NCBI GenBank assembly: GCA_017430085.1 | Contig: JAFRNR010000017.1 | Span: forward strand, 1 to 44,763 | Direction: 5' to 3' | DNA length: 44,763 nucleotides | From: Lachnospiraceae bacterium | GTDB lineage: Bacteria; Bacillota; Clostridia; Lachnospirales; Lachnospiraceae | Shown: piece after piece, positions 7,183-14,582 of the stretch | How the letters are laid out: the number at the start of each line of letters is the position of its first letter | Position numbering within the stretch: position 1 is the first letter of the stretch | Notes under the pieces: model-generated | Database searches by the model: none | What the model was told of the DNA's origin: nothing | Seen by the model: the letters and a program-made list of their open reading frames with translations, nothing else | Position numbers and translations under genes: made by a program

Positions 7183-7977
7183 ATGACCTATCATTTTTTT
7201 GACTATAAATACAACATCAGCGGCTTTCACAGCGACCTGTTCTCCACGCCGCACCTGGTCTACGTGGGGCTCGTGTTTTTGTTCTCCCTGCTTGCCGCCC
7301 GGCTGTTCCGGAACACGGACCGGCAGAAGGTTGAGAAATGGCTGAAGATCCAGGCGGTGATCACGCCGCTCCTGGAAGTGGTCAAGATCAGCTGGGAGAG
7401 CTATTACGATATCACTACCGGACGGGGCTTCAACGTGGAAGGGCTGCTACCGATCTACACCTGCTCGCTGCTGATCTACATGCTGCCGCTCGCCGCCTGG
7501 GGCAAGGGCCGGGCCCGGGACTGCGCCCTGGCGTTCCTGACCACGGTCGGCCTGCTGTTCGGCGCCGTCGGCGTGATCTACTGCAACGGGCTGAATTTCT
7601 ACCCGTTCTGGACGTTCGGCGCGTTCTATTCGCTGTATTTCCATACGGCCATGTTCCTGACGGGCGTGATCCTGCTGGCGAGCGGGTATGTAAAGCCGGA
7701 GTGGAAAAACATCCGGCTCTCCTTTATACCGGTTGTGCTGCTGGCCGTGATCGCGATCCCGGCCGATTACATCATCGGCACCGACTACATGCTGCTCTAC
7801 AGCGGCTCGGGCGTCCCGCTTTACGAAGGCCTGGCGGCCCGGCTGGCGGAGAAGGAACTGCGCCCGGTCTATACGCTGATCATGCTGCTGACGCACCTGC
7901 CACTGGCGGCGCTGGTCATCGGGATCTGCCGGGCGGCGGAACGGATCCCGCTGTTTGGACGAAGAGGCAGAGAATGA
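7183..7977 (+). CDS. YwaF/TIGR02206-type integral membrane protein
   Basis: A 264-aa protein with about six or seven membrane segments (around residues 20-35, 88-105, 110-132, 140-162, 175-198 and 238-255). The family features are an N-terminal FHSDLFSTPHLVYVGLVFLF segment, a central EGLLPIYTCSLLIYMLPLAA segment, and GLNFYPFWTFGAFYSLYFH. They match the uncharacterised YwaF (TIGR02206) family of Firmicutes membrane proteins. I chose ATG 7183, with GCGGAGA upstream, over an in-frame GTG at 7156. Its function is unknown. It is followed by two terminator-like hairpins and is convergent with the histidine kinase gene. Confidence 0.8.
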   Translation: MTYHFFDYKYNISGFHSDLFSTPHLVYVGLVFLFSLLAARLFRNTDRQKVEKWLKIQAVITPLLEVVKISWESYYDITTGRGFNVEGLLPIYTCSLLIYMLPLAAWGKGRARDCALAFLTTVGLLFGAVGVIYCNGLNFYPFWTFGAFYSLYFHTAMFLTGVILLASGYVKPEWKNIRLSFIPVVLLAVIAIPADYIIGTDYMLLYSGSGVPLYEGLAARLAEKELRPVYTLIMLLTHLPLAALVIGICRAAERIPLFGRRGRE

Positions 7978-7980
7978 AGA

Positions 7981-8040
7981 AGGCCGGCCCGAGGGGCCGG
8001 TCTTTTCTGCTGGGGCCGGCCAACAAGGCCGATTTTTTAT
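7981..8040 (+). terminator. Tandem terminator hairpins after the YwaF-type gene
   Basis: The first hairpin, GGCCGGCCC-GAG-GGGCCGGTC (7982-8002), is followed by TTTT. The second, CGGCC-AACAA-GGCCG (8017-8031), is followed by ATTTTTTATT. Confidence 0.85.
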
Positions 8041-8062
8041 TGTTTCTGACCGCCGATGCCGG

Positions 8063-9313
8063 TCACAGAACGATGCGGATGCGGGTGCCGATGTCCTCGC
8101 GGGAGAGGACTTCGAAGTGCCCGCCGTGCTTGTCGACGATCCATTTGGCGATGGAGAGGCCGAGGCCGGTGCCCTCGACGGAGCGGGCTTCGTCGGCGCG
8201 GTAGAAGCGCTCGAACATATGCTCCACGTCGGCGCGGGCCATGCCGATGCCGCTGTCCTGGACCTGGAGGAAGGGACGGCCGGCGTCGTCGCGGCCGGTC
8301 CTGAGCAGGATCTCGTCGCCCGCGGCGGTGTATTTGGCGGCGTTGTCCAGCAGGATGCGGACGGCCTGCTTGAGGAGACCGGGATCAGCCTGGACCGTGA
8401 TGTCCGGGTCCGCTTCGGTGAAGCGGTAGACGTGCGCTTCATCGATCATGAGCGACTCCTCGTACGCCTCGCGCATCAGCGCGTTCAGCGAAACGTCCTC
8501 CTTCTGCAGCTGCGTGCGCCCGGCATCGCCGCGGGCCAGGAAGAGCAGCTGCTCCACCAGGTGTTTCATGCGCTGCGTTTCGGTCTGAATGGCGGTGATG
8601 GATTCGTTCAGGACGGTCTCATCGTCCTTGCCCCAGCGCGCCAGCATGTCCGCGTAGCCGCTGATGACGGCGATGGGCGTGCGCAGCTCGTGCGATGCGT
8701 CGTTCACGAAGCGGGCCTGCTGGCGGTTGCTCTCGCGGATGCGGGTGAGCAGGTTGTTGATGGCGGCCTCCACGCCGGCGAGGTCGCTGTCGTCCAGATG
8801 CAGGCTGGCGTTCTCATCCGCGTCCAGATGTGAGACAGCGTCTTCGATCAGGCGGTATTTGTCCTCGCCGAACTCCATCTGCGAGAGCGCTTCCGCCTGC
8901 GCGGCCAGCTCGTTGAGCGGCGCCAGGATCTTCCGCACGCGTTCTTTTTCCGCCTGATACGCGAAGAGAAGGCCGATGAAGCGCAGCCCCGTCAGGACGC
9001 CCCAGACGATCAGCCAGACGCGCAGGCCGGACCACAGCCGGACTTGAAGTTCCGTGCCGCTTTCCGCGTCTTTTGCAGTATAAAGCAGTTCTGTGGCCTT
9101 GCCTTCTGCGTTCCGCTCGATCGCGAACTCCCGCTCCGTTTTGAACGACAGATGCCCGAACGCGGTGTGTTCCCGCACCGCCAGATACGCGGCGGGGATC
9201 AGGATCAGCAGAAACAGGGCGCGGAAAAACAGCCGGCCCAGCGCGCGGCCGGCGCGGCTCGCCGCGAGTTTCTGCGTGATGGAATTCATGCTTTTATTCG
9301 GAACGGATGACAT
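8063..9313 (-). CDS. Two-component sensor histidine kinase
   Basis: A 416-aa membrane sensor kinase. TM1 lies around residues 31-47, a short extracytoplasmic loop of about 50 residues follows, and TM2 lies around 97-118. A HAMP-like linker then leads to the dimerisation domain with the H-box SHELRTP (phospho-acceptor His208). The catalytic domain has the N-box LLDNAAKY, G1 DSGIGM, F-box ERFYR and G2 GTGLGLSIAK. I chose the ATG at 9313, which has GGGGAG 6 nt upstream and overlaps the response-regulator gene by 20 nt; ATG 9289 is possible but has no clear ribosome binding site. The small sensor loop suggests an intramembrane or envelope-stress signal. It is translationally coupled to the OmpR-type regulator. 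Confidence 0.93.
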   Translation of the reverse strand: MSSVPNKSMNSITQKLAASRAGRALGRLFFRALFLLILIPAAYLAVREHTAFGHLSFKTEREFAIERNAEGKATELLYTAKDAESGTELQVRLWSGLRVWLIVWGVLTGLRFIGLLFAYQAEKERVRKILAPLNELAAQAEALSQMEFGEDKYRLIEDAVSHLDADENASLHLDDSDLAGVEAAINNLLTRIRESNRQQARFVNDASHELRTPIAVISGYADMLARWGKDDETVLNESITAIQTETQRMKHLVEQLLFLARGDAGRTQLQKEDVSLNALMREAYEESLMIDEAHVYRFTEADPDITVQADPGLLKQAVRILLDNAAKYTAAGDEILLRTGRDDAGRPFLQVQDSGIGMARADVEHMFERFYRADEARSVEGTGLGLSIAKWIVDKHGGHFEVLSREDIGTRIRIVL

Positions 9314-10031
9314 AACCCACTCCCCGGATGGTCTGGAGCATCTTCACCCCGTAGACTTCGTCGATCTTGGCCCGCAGATGGCGCACGTACACGTCCACGA
9401 TGTTGGTCTCGCCCATGTAGTCGTAGCCGCAGACCCGCTCCAGCAGCGTGTCGCGCGAGAGGACGATGTCGCGGTTCTCCAGCAGGGTCTTCAGCATCAG
9501 AAATTCGCGGTTGGTCAGGACGATCTCCTGACCGTCCCAGGTGACGCGGTGGCGGCTGTCATCGAGTTCGAGAGAGCGCCAGCAGAGGACGCCGGAGGCG
9601 GGGGAATTTGCCGTCCCGGCCGGGCCCGCCGCGGTTGCCGATGCTGTAGTCGCGCCGTCGCCCGTTTCCGTCTTCCTATACTTCAGGCTCACCCGGATCC
9701 TCGCCAGCAGCTCCTCGATCGCGAACGGCTTGGTGATATAATCCATTGCCCCCGCGTCCAGCCCCGCCACCTTGTCCATCACGGAATCCCGCGCGGTGAG
9801 CAGGATCACCGGCGTCGCCTTCTCCTGGCGCAGGCGCCGCAGCACCTCCATCCCGTTCAGGCCGGGCAGCATGATGTCCAGCAGGATCAGGTCGAAGTCC
9901 TGCTGCCGGGCCAGTTCCAGCCCGGTCCGGCCGTCGAACGCCTTCTCCGTTTCATAGCCCTCGTGGATCAGTTCCAGTTCGATGAACCGGGCCAGCTTTT
10001 CTTCATCTTCAACGATCAGTATCTTCGGCAT
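9294..10031 (-). CDS. OmpR/PhoB-family response regulator
   Basis: A 245-aa protein. The receiver domain (about 1-118) has the acidic pocket EDEE near residue 8, the phospho-acceptor Asp in LILLDIMLPG (about residue 51), the conserved Thr in LLTARD, and Lys in DYITKPF. An unusually long Ala/Thr/Gly/Pro-rich linker (about 122-146) leads to the C-terminal winged helix (about 150-245), which has the NIVDVYVRHLRAKID recognition segment and the GVGYVIR wing. The start has GGGAGG close upstream. It is co-transcribed with the overlapping histidine kinase gene. The DUF4342 gene ends 66 nt upstream, with a GC-rich hairpin (arms GCAGCCGG/CCGGCTGC, 10049-10081) in the gap. Confidence 0.95.
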   Translation of the reverse strand: MPKILIVEDEEKLARFIELELIHEGYETEKAFDGRTGLELARQQDFDLILLDIMLPGLNGMEVLRRLRQEKATPVILLTARDSVMDKVAGLDAGAMDYITKPFAIEELLARIRVSLKYRKTETGDGATTASATAAGPAGTANSPASGVLCWRSLELDDSRHRVTWDGQEIVLTNREFLMLKTLLENRDIVLSRDTLLERVCGYDYMGETNIVDVYVRHLRAKIDEVYGVKMLQTIRGVGYVIRSE

Positions 10032-10097
10032 GACGCCTCCCGCAGCGGGCAGCCGGCCTTCCTTCCCGGAGGACCGGCTGCGCCGTTTTTTATGGCT

Positions 10098-10643
10098 TTA
10101 TTTTTTCCGGAATTCTTCCTTCGCAGATTCCGCCGCGCGGCTGAACTTGTCCATCACTTCGTTGGCGGCCCGCATTTCCCGCTCTTTTTCACCCTCGAAC
10201 GAGTACGTGAAGCCGAAGAACAGGGACACCACGACCAGCACCAGGATCAGGAACCAGGAGCCGAGGAGGATCAGCAGCGCCACCCAGAACGGCAGCTTCG
10301 CCATCTGCTCGCCCCGGCGGTCGATCACCAGGTAGTTGCTGGAGAGCACGTGCCAGACTTTCTTCAGGAACTCCTTGACCTTCTGACCGCCCTCGCCCTT
10401 CATGCCTGTGCCTGCGCCGCCGCGCTCGCGCTTTTTCTCTTCCACGATCACCGGCACGTACTGCGGCTGGCTCTCATACCGCGTGGAGTAGCTCCCTCCC
10501 TGCGGCGCCGCCTTCCCCTGCTTCTCCAGCAGGATCATCGCCTCCAGCATGTCGCCGTCCGTCAGATCCAGCGCCATTTTCGCTTCCTCATACGTGCATC
10601 CGCTCTTCTGTACTAACTTCTCAACCTTTTCAAAAAGTTCCAT
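10098..10643 (-). CDS. UBA-like / DUF4342 membrane protein
   Basis: A 181-aa protein. Residues about 4-42 form a UBA/TS-N-like helical bundle (EKVEKLVQKSGCTYEEAKMA, then DGDMLEAMILLEKQG). A polar linker follows. The block VKEFLKKVWHVLSSNYLVI, then the hydrophobic helix PFWVALLILLGSWFLILVLVVV, matches DUF4342. The C-terminus is charged and helical. I chose ATG 10643, with AAAGGA 8 nt upstream; ATG 10652 is in the same frame, but its ribosome binding site is too close. UBA-DUF4342 proteins are common near two-component systems in Clostridia, but their role is unknown. It precedes the response regulator on the same strand and may be co-transcribed. Confidence 0.8.
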   Translation of the reverse strand: MELFEKVEKLVQKSGCTYEEAKMALDLTDGDMLEAMILLEKQGKAAPQGGSYSTRYESQPQYVPVIVEEKKRERGGAGTGMKGEGGQKVKEFLKKVWHVLSSNYLVIDRRGEQMAKLPFWVALLILLGSWFLILVLVVVSLFFGFTYSFEGEKEREMRAANEVMDKFSRAAESAKEEFRKK

Positions 10644-10808
10644 TTCATTCATCCTTTCCCGGGCACCCGCCCTGTCTTTGATGATGCAAGAATACCGGAT
10701 CATTCTTAAACCATCTTTGAGGAAAGATTAACCTTCGATTAATAAAACCCTTCCGTTTCATTAACTTCGCCGCCCTGATAATACCACACGACGCGCAGGA
10801 GAACAAGT

Positions 10809-10870
10809 GGGACACGGGGACGGTTCTTTCCGTCCCATTTTTGTCCGCAGGGCCACCGGGGGACGGTTTT
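10809..10870. repeat. GGGGACGGTTC-family repeats, copies 2 and 3, in the gap before the sigma gene
   Basis: Copy 2 is framed by GGGAC (10809-10813) and GTCCC (10832-10836) around GGGGACGGTTCTTT. Copy 3 at 10849-10870 has AGGGCCACC followed by GGGGGACGGTTTT. They lie in the 311-nt gap 10644-10954. The rest of that gap is AT-rich near 10730-10750, probably promoter DNA for the DUF4342 gene, and has a TATATT box at 10915-10920 before the sigma gene. Confidence 0.75.
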
Positions 10871-10954
10871 GAGAAAATTTAGTTATCCTGTCCGATTTTT
10901 GCCGCTTTCTGCGCTATATTAACAGAGGAATGAGATCCGGGCATGCGAGGGATC

Positions 10955-11431
10955 ATGAAGAAAAAGCTGGAAAATCTGTATGAGACGTACCGCGGCAGGC
11001 TGATGGCTTATGCGTCGCGCTTTCTTCCGAACGAGGCGGATGCGGAAGACGTTGTGCAGGACGTGTTTCTCTACGTCGCGCAGAGGCCGGGAAGCATCGG
11101 AACGGTGGAAAGCGCGGAAACGTATCATTATCTGTCCGTCATCACAAAGCACAAAGCTTTGGACCGTCTGCGGGAACTGAAGCATTTCGCGGAAGAGGAG
11201 ATGCCGCGGGAAGATGAGAGGCGGACGTACGAACTGCCGGAGGAGACGCCGCTTTCGGTGGCCCTGCGGCAGATGCCGGAGAGGGCTCGTCAGATGCTCC
11301 TGCTGCGGTATGCGGACGGGATCGGTACCCGCGAGATCGCCCGGCTGTACGGTATGACGCCGGACGCCGTCAGACGTGCGATCCACCGGGCCAAAGAGGA
11401 TCTGCGGAGAAGACTGTCAGAGGAAGAATAA
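10955..11431 (+). CDS. ECF-type sigma-70 family RNA polymerase sigma factor
   Basis: A 158-aa sigma factor with the two domains of ECF sigmas. Region 2 (about 5-75) has the LYETYRGRLMAYASRFLPN and ADAEDVVQDVFLYVA segments and the VITKHKALDRLR end. Region 4 (about 98-150) has the MPERARQMLLLRYADGIGTR and HTH segment EIARLYGMTPDAVRRAIHRA. I chose ATG 10955, which has CGAGGG 4-5 nt upstream; an in-frame ATG at 10943 lacks a good site. The gene is followed after 14 nt by a single-pass membrane protein that probably acts as its partner. Target promoters cannot be predicted. Confidence 0.92.
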   Translation: MKKKLENLYETYRGRLMAYASRFLPNEADAEDVVQDVFLYVAQRPGSIGTVESAETYHYLSVITKHKALDRLRELKHFAEEEMPREDERRTYELPEETPLSVALRQMPERARQMLLLRYADGIGTREIARLYGMTPDAVRRAIHRAKEDLRRRLSEEE

Positions 11432-11445
11432 GAGGAGGGACAACG

Positions 11446-12165
11446 ATGGGAGAGTATCGGGAGAAAGATCTGAGAAAAGTGCTGACGGAATGGCGCGATC
11501 AGGAATTGTGCGAACTGCCGGGCGGTGAGAACATGATCGCCGGTATGGCGAAAAAACCGCTGCGGCGCAGGAGCCGCTGGCAGAGAGCGGTGGCGGTAAT
11601 TGTTGCTCTGGCCGCGCTTTGTGCCGGCTTCTTCGCCGTAAATCCGAAGGCATACGCGGCGTTTGAGGCCTGGATCAAAGGCGGGACCGTGGAGGAAACC
11701 AGCCCGCAGGGAGACCATTATTCCCTGACGTATTATGAACTGCCGGGAATCAGTGACAAAACGGCCGCCTATCGTTTCGGCTGGATCCCGGACCGTTTTG
11801 GCCAGGCAGAGATCATACGCGACGTGCCCTCCGGATGGGCTTATGCAGAAGAATATCAGGATGAGATCCCGGGACCCGCATGGGACGCGCCCGCAACGAC
11901 CAGGCGGTTAGGGATCGGTTATGTATATCTGGAGGGAGACGACCCCAAAACATACTTTGCGTTTAAAAGTCCGATCGGAACGGAACTTCTGGAAAACGGC
12001 CGCATCGAAACCGGCACCCTGACGGGCGAATACTTCGTTTATGCGAACGACTTTTTTGACGGTTTCTGGATCGATTCCGGGACCGGCGTCTACTTCCGCC
12101 TGACCGGAGACGTTACCAAAGAAGAAGCTTTCAGGATCATCGACCACGTCGAGAGGACCCAATAA
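11446..12165 (+). CDS. Single-pass membrane protein with DUF4367-like outer domain (probable anti-sigma partner)
   Basis: A 239-aa protein with a cytoplasmic N-terminus of about 42 residues (MGEYREKDLRKVLTEWRDQE, then a basic KKPLRRRSRWQR stretch), one membrane helix at about 46-65 (AVAVIVALAALCAGFFAV), and an extracytoplasmic domain. The outer domain contains YRFGWIPDRFGQAEI, GIGYVYLEGD and GEYFVYANDFFDGFWIDSG blocks typical of DUF4367 proteins encoded after ECF sigma genes. No zinc-binding HxxxCxxC anti-sigma motif is present. The start has AGGAGGGAC 6-9 nt upstream. Gene order, spacing and topology suggest it holds the sigma factor at the membrane, but this is inferred. Confidence 0.8.
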   Translation: MGEYREKDLRKVLTEWRDQELCELPGGENMIAGMAKKPLRRRSRWQRAVAVIVALAALCAGFFAVNPKAYAAFEAWIKGGTVEETSPQGDHYSLTYYELPGISDKTAAYRFGWIPDRFGQAEIIRDVPSGWAYAEEYQDEIPGPAWDAPATTRRLGIGYVYLEGDDPKTYFAFKSPIGTELLENGRIETGTLTGEYFVYANDFFDGFWIDSGTGVYFRLTGDVTKEEAFRIIDHVERTQ

Positions 12166-12172
12166 AGACGCC

Positions 12173-12197
12173 GACAGGACCGCTGGGGGACGGTTCC
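12173..12197. repeat. GGGGACGGTTC-family repeat, copy 4
   Basis: GACAGGACCGC followed by TGGGGGACGGTTCC lies directly after the DUF4367 gene. GGCCCTGCC follows, which matches the TGGCCCTG flank of other copies. Confidence 0.7.
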
Positions 12198-12245
12198 TCC
12201 CGGCCCTGCCACCCCGTGGCCCCCGGACTCATTTTTACGATATTG

Positions 12246-12294
12246 TTTACCTTCCGGACGGTCTGTGCTATAATATCTCCAACGATCATGATCG
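12246..12294 (+). promoter_or_regulatory. Promoter and palindrome upstream of the small Cys-rich gene
   Basis: TTTACC (12246-12251) and TATAAT (12269-12274) are 17 bp apart. A perfect 12-bp palindrome, CGATCATGATCG, at 12283-12294 sits at about +2 to +13 of the transcript, a usual operator position, and AGGAGG follows before the ATG. Confidence 0.65.
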
Positions 12295-12313
12295 ACCGAT
12301 AAGGAGGCAAACG

Positions 12314-12541
12314 ATGCATCAATATCCGAGCGACTGGAAACAATGCGCCACCTGTGAATACTGGTCGGGCGACCGGGAACCGGCGGACATCTTTGGCAAC
12401 CGCGTCAGTGTGGAGAGCGAGATGGCCCGCGGCCGGTGCATGAACCGCCACAGCGGCTGGTTCCACAGCGACCTGGGCAAGCAGGCCAACGCCAGCTGCC
12501 AATGCTGGGAAAAATGGGGCGTGCTGGACAAGATGAAGTGA
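12314..12541 (+). CDS. Small Cys-rich protein, probably metal binding (75 aa)
   Basis: A 75-aa protein with five cysteines: CATC at 11-14, Cys42, and the CQC at 62-64. It also has His46 and His51 and several tryptophans (8, 17, 49, 65). The CxxCxxWxG-R pattern resembles small predicted zinc-binding proteins of Firmicutes and Proteobacteria that have no known role. It has no signal peptide and no membrane segment. The start has AAGGAGG 6 nt upstream and a clear promoter. It stands alone, with its own terminator at 12570-12608. No function is assigned. Confidence 0.75.
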   Translation: MHQYPSDWKQCATCEYWSGDREPADIFGNRVSVESEMARGRCMNRHSGWFHSDLGKQANASCQCWEKWGVLDKMK

Positions 12542-12569
12542 GGCGCAGGCGCAGACCGGTGTCCAGAAT

Positions 12570-12633
12570 AAGGCCATTTGGGGACAGTCCCCAAGTGGCC
12601 TTGTTTTTACCGTAGGGACGGGCATTGCCCGCC
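12570..12633. terminator. Terminator built from a GGGGAC repeat, plus a second hairpin
   Basis: AAGGCCA (12570-12576) pairs with TGGCCTT (12596-12602). Inside the loop is the perfect inverted repeat TTGGGGAC-A-GTCCCCAA (12578-12594), and GTTTTT follows. It is a long terminator derived from the dispersed repeat. A further hairpin, GGGACGGGCA-TTGCCCGCCC (12614-12633), followed by GCTTTT, lies before the convergent ABC-F gene. Confidence 0.8.
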
Positions 12634-12664
12634 CGCTTTTATTTCGGGCGGCCGGTGACCATCA

Positions 12665-14200
12665 CTACGGGGTAGACAACCCTTCCTCCGTCAATTCATA
12701 CACCTTATCGCACACCTCCCCCAGATACTTCCGGTCGTGCGAGATACTGATAATGCATCCCGGAAATGCACCGAAGATCGAGCGGAACACGGGGCCGGAG
12801 AGGGGCGAGAAATTGCGGGTGGGCTCGTCCAGGAGCAGGACGTTGGCGTCGGAGAGGGAGAGACGCAGGAGCAGGACTTTGGCGCGCTGGCCGCCGGAGA
12901 GCTCACGGAGGGGGTGGTCCATCTCGTCGCGGGTGAAGCGCAGCGAGCCGAGGTAGGTGCGGACGCGGGTCTCCTCCGCGAGGTCGCCGGAGGGGTTCAG
13001 GAAATCCACGGGCGTGGTGTCCGGGGGCAGCAGGTCCGCATAATTCTGCGGCATGTACAGGGCGCGGATGTCCGGGCGGGGGAGGAGCTCCTCCGCGATT
13101 TTTTTAAGCAGCGTGGTCTTGCCCGCGCCGTTGCGGCCGATGAGGCCGATGCGCTCCGACCCCCGCACGCGCAGGAAGATGTCGCGCGCCAGCAGCCGCC
13201 CGTCCGGCGTCTCGAGCCGGGGCAGTTCGAATTCCAGGACCGTTTTGCCGGCGGGCATCACGCGTTCCTTACCTTCCAGTTTGAAGAAAATGGCGTCTTC
13301 CTGCTCCGGCAGGGCGGTCATTTTTTCGTCTTCCTTCGCGAAGCGTGCCTCCAGCGCTTTCACCACATGCATTTTTTTCTTGAGGAGCCGGCCCGTGGAC
13401 GGATCCTGGCGCGAGACGTTCCGCTGCGCGGCTTCCACGCTCTGGGCGATGCGCCGGAACCGCTCGTCGCGCTCCTTCTTCTCCCGCCGCTCGCTTTCCG
13501 CCTGGCGCTCCTGGTTCTCGAAATCGCGCCGCCGGTCGGCAATGTACTGCGCGTAGGGCACGCGCGCCACGGTGAAGCGCGGCTCCTGCTTCTTCCGCAG
13601 CTGCTCCAGGTGCACGACCATCGTGGCGCAGGCCTCGATCAGCGTTTCGTCGTGGGAGATGAAGAGCACGGCGCCGGGGAAGTCGCGGATGAAACCCTCC
13701 AGCCAGGTCAGGAAATCCAGATCGATGTCGTTGGACGGTTCGTCCAGCAGCAGCACGGTCGGCTCCGCGAGCAGCACCCGCAGCAGCGCCGCCTTCACCC
13801 GTTCGCCGCCGGACAGGCTGCCGACGGTCTGCTCGCGGTAAGGGAAGTCCTTGTCCAGACCGAACGACGCCAGATGGCGCGCCAGGTCCCGTGGGGAAAT
13901 GTCCCAAAAAGTGGGACTCGCGGCGAAAAAGTCGTGCACGGTCAGGGCTTTTTCCGCCTCCGGCAGTTCCTGCGGCAGATAGCCGAGGCGCTCGCCGGGG
14001 CAGGTGCGCGCGCCTTCGGCCTCCGCATAGGCTTCGATCAGCTCCGGGTCATAGATCCACGCCAGCAGCGTGGACTTGCCGTTGCCCTCCTCCCCGATGA
14101 TCACCGCCTTGTCGCCGGCGTTCAGGGTCAGGGAAAAACCCTGCAGGAGGGGACGCAGGTCTTTTTTATGGGTGATATTCAAATTGCGGATCTGCAGCAT
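12665..14200 (-). CDS. ABC-F family ATPase (two ABC domains, no membrane domain)
   Basis: A 511-aa protein with two ATP-binding cassettes joined by a charged helical linker (about 230-300). Cassette 1 has Walker A GEEGNGKST (36-44), signature LSGGERVK and Walker B VLLLDEPSNDIDLDFL. Cassette 2 has GRNGAGKTT, LSGGQRAK and VLLLDEPTRNFSPLS. The last block lacks the common DEPTNHLD ending, so the second D-loop is unusual. ABC-F proteins act on the ribosome, either as translation factors or by displacing antibiotics. The start has GGAGGAATTT upstream and a leader of about 217 nt with short ORFs and a terminator-like hairpin, as in inducible resistance ABC-F genes. It is convergent with the small Cys-rich gene. 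The resistance role is inferred. Confidence 0.9.
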   Translation of the reverse strand: MLQIRNLNITHKKDLRPLLQGFSLTLNAGDKAVIIGEEGNGKSTLLAWIYDPELIEAYAEAEGARTCPGERLGYLPQELPEAEKALTVHDFFAASPTFWDISPRDLARHLASFGLDKDFPYREQTVGSLSGGERVKAALLRVLLAEPTVLLLDEPSNDIDLDFLTWLEGFIRDFPGAVLFISHDETLIEACATMVVHLEQLRKKQEPRFTVARVPYAQYIADRRRDFENQERQAESERREKKERDERFRRIAQSVEAAQRNVSRQDPSTGRLLKKKMHVVKALEARFAKEDEKMTALPEQEDAIFFKLEGKERVMPAGKTVLEFELPRLETPDGRLLARDIFLRVRGSERIGLIGRNGAGKTTLLKKIAEELLPRPDIRALYMPQNYADLLPPDTTPVDFLNPSGDLAEETRVRTYLGSLRFTRDEMDHPLRELSGGQRAKVLLLRLSLSDANVLLLDEPTRNFSPLSGPVFRSIFGAFPGCIISISHDRKYLGEVCDKVYELTEEGLSTP

Positions 14201-14417
14201 AAATTCCTCCGTTTATGAAAAAATCTGTCCGGCCAATGCCAAACAGACTCACACAAAAAACGCACGCGGGGCGAGGTGTGACGATCGGATGGCACAGGCT
14301 GAAAAATGGCGTCGCCGCCACTTCCTGACGGACCGCAGCTTCCGCAGTAGTCCGCGTCAGAATAAGTCTGGTTCACCGGATCATCAGTTGTGCATTTTCC
14401 ACCTCTTGGATCGATTT
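14201..14417 (-). promoter_or_regulatory. Attenuator-like leader of the ABC-F gene
   Basis: On the minus strand, from the predicted start near 14417, the leader carries GAGGTGG and a three-codon ORF (Met-His-Asn, 14395-14384). A second tiny ORF follows (Met-Ile-Arg, 14384-14373), and then a GTG-started frame overlapping it (14376 to 14179). A stable stem at 14325-14360 (CTGACG/CGTCAG ends) comes next. Then comes a terminator-like hairpin, AAGTGGCG-GCGA-CGCCATTTT, ending in a T-run (14302-14323), about 100 nt before the ABC-F ATG. The plan fits ribosome-mediated transcription attenuation. The rest of the gap 14201-14582 holds the promoter and a repeat. Confidence 0.6.
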
Positions 14418-14423
14418 GTTTAT

Positions 14424-14456
14424 ATCATACAGGAAGAAGCGGCTGCTTGCAAGCAG
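14424..14456 (-). promoter_or_regulatory. ABC-F promoter with a 14-bp palindrome over the -35 box
   Basis: On the minus strand TTGCAA (14447-14452) and TATGAT (14424-14429) are 17 bp apart. The -35 box is centred in the perfect palindrome CTGCTTGCAAGCAG (14443-14456), a possible operator. Confidence 0.6.
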
Positions 14457-14474
14457 TTTATCGCAAAACAGTAC

Positions 14475-14576
14475 CATTTGGGGACGGTTCTTCCTGGCTC
14501 TGTTTGATCATTTTTCGTAAAACAGGGCCACCCGGAACCGTCCCCCAGTGGCCCTGTCTGAGATTTCGCCAAATCT
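14475..14576. repeat. Paired, inverted GGGGACGGTTC-family repeats
   Basis: GGGGACGGTTC at 14480-14490 and its reverse complement GAACCGTCCCC at 14535-14545 face each other. The right copy lies inside a perfect hairpin, CAGGGCCA (14523-14530) with TGGCCCTG (14549-14556). A separate hairpin, AGATTT-CGCC-AAATCT (14561-14576), sits just before the stop of the HTH-TPR gene and could act as its transcript end. Confidence 0.75.
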
Positions 14577-14582
14577 CCTGCA

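Noticed and set aside
10049-10081. Hairpin GCAGCCGG/CCGGCTGC as a terminator between the DUF4342 gene and the response regulator
   Set aside because: The T-run lies on the plus strand, where no gene ends; on the minus strand no T-run follows. It is therefore not called as a terminator.
12737-14218. 493-codon open frame on the plus strand
   Set aside because: It is the complement of the ABC-F gene, whose Walker and signature motifs settle the strand.
14179-14376. 65-aa frame overlapping the ABC-F start as an independent gene
   Set aside because: It has no ribosome binding site of its own and no recognised family. It is kept only as a possible leader ORF within the attenuator.
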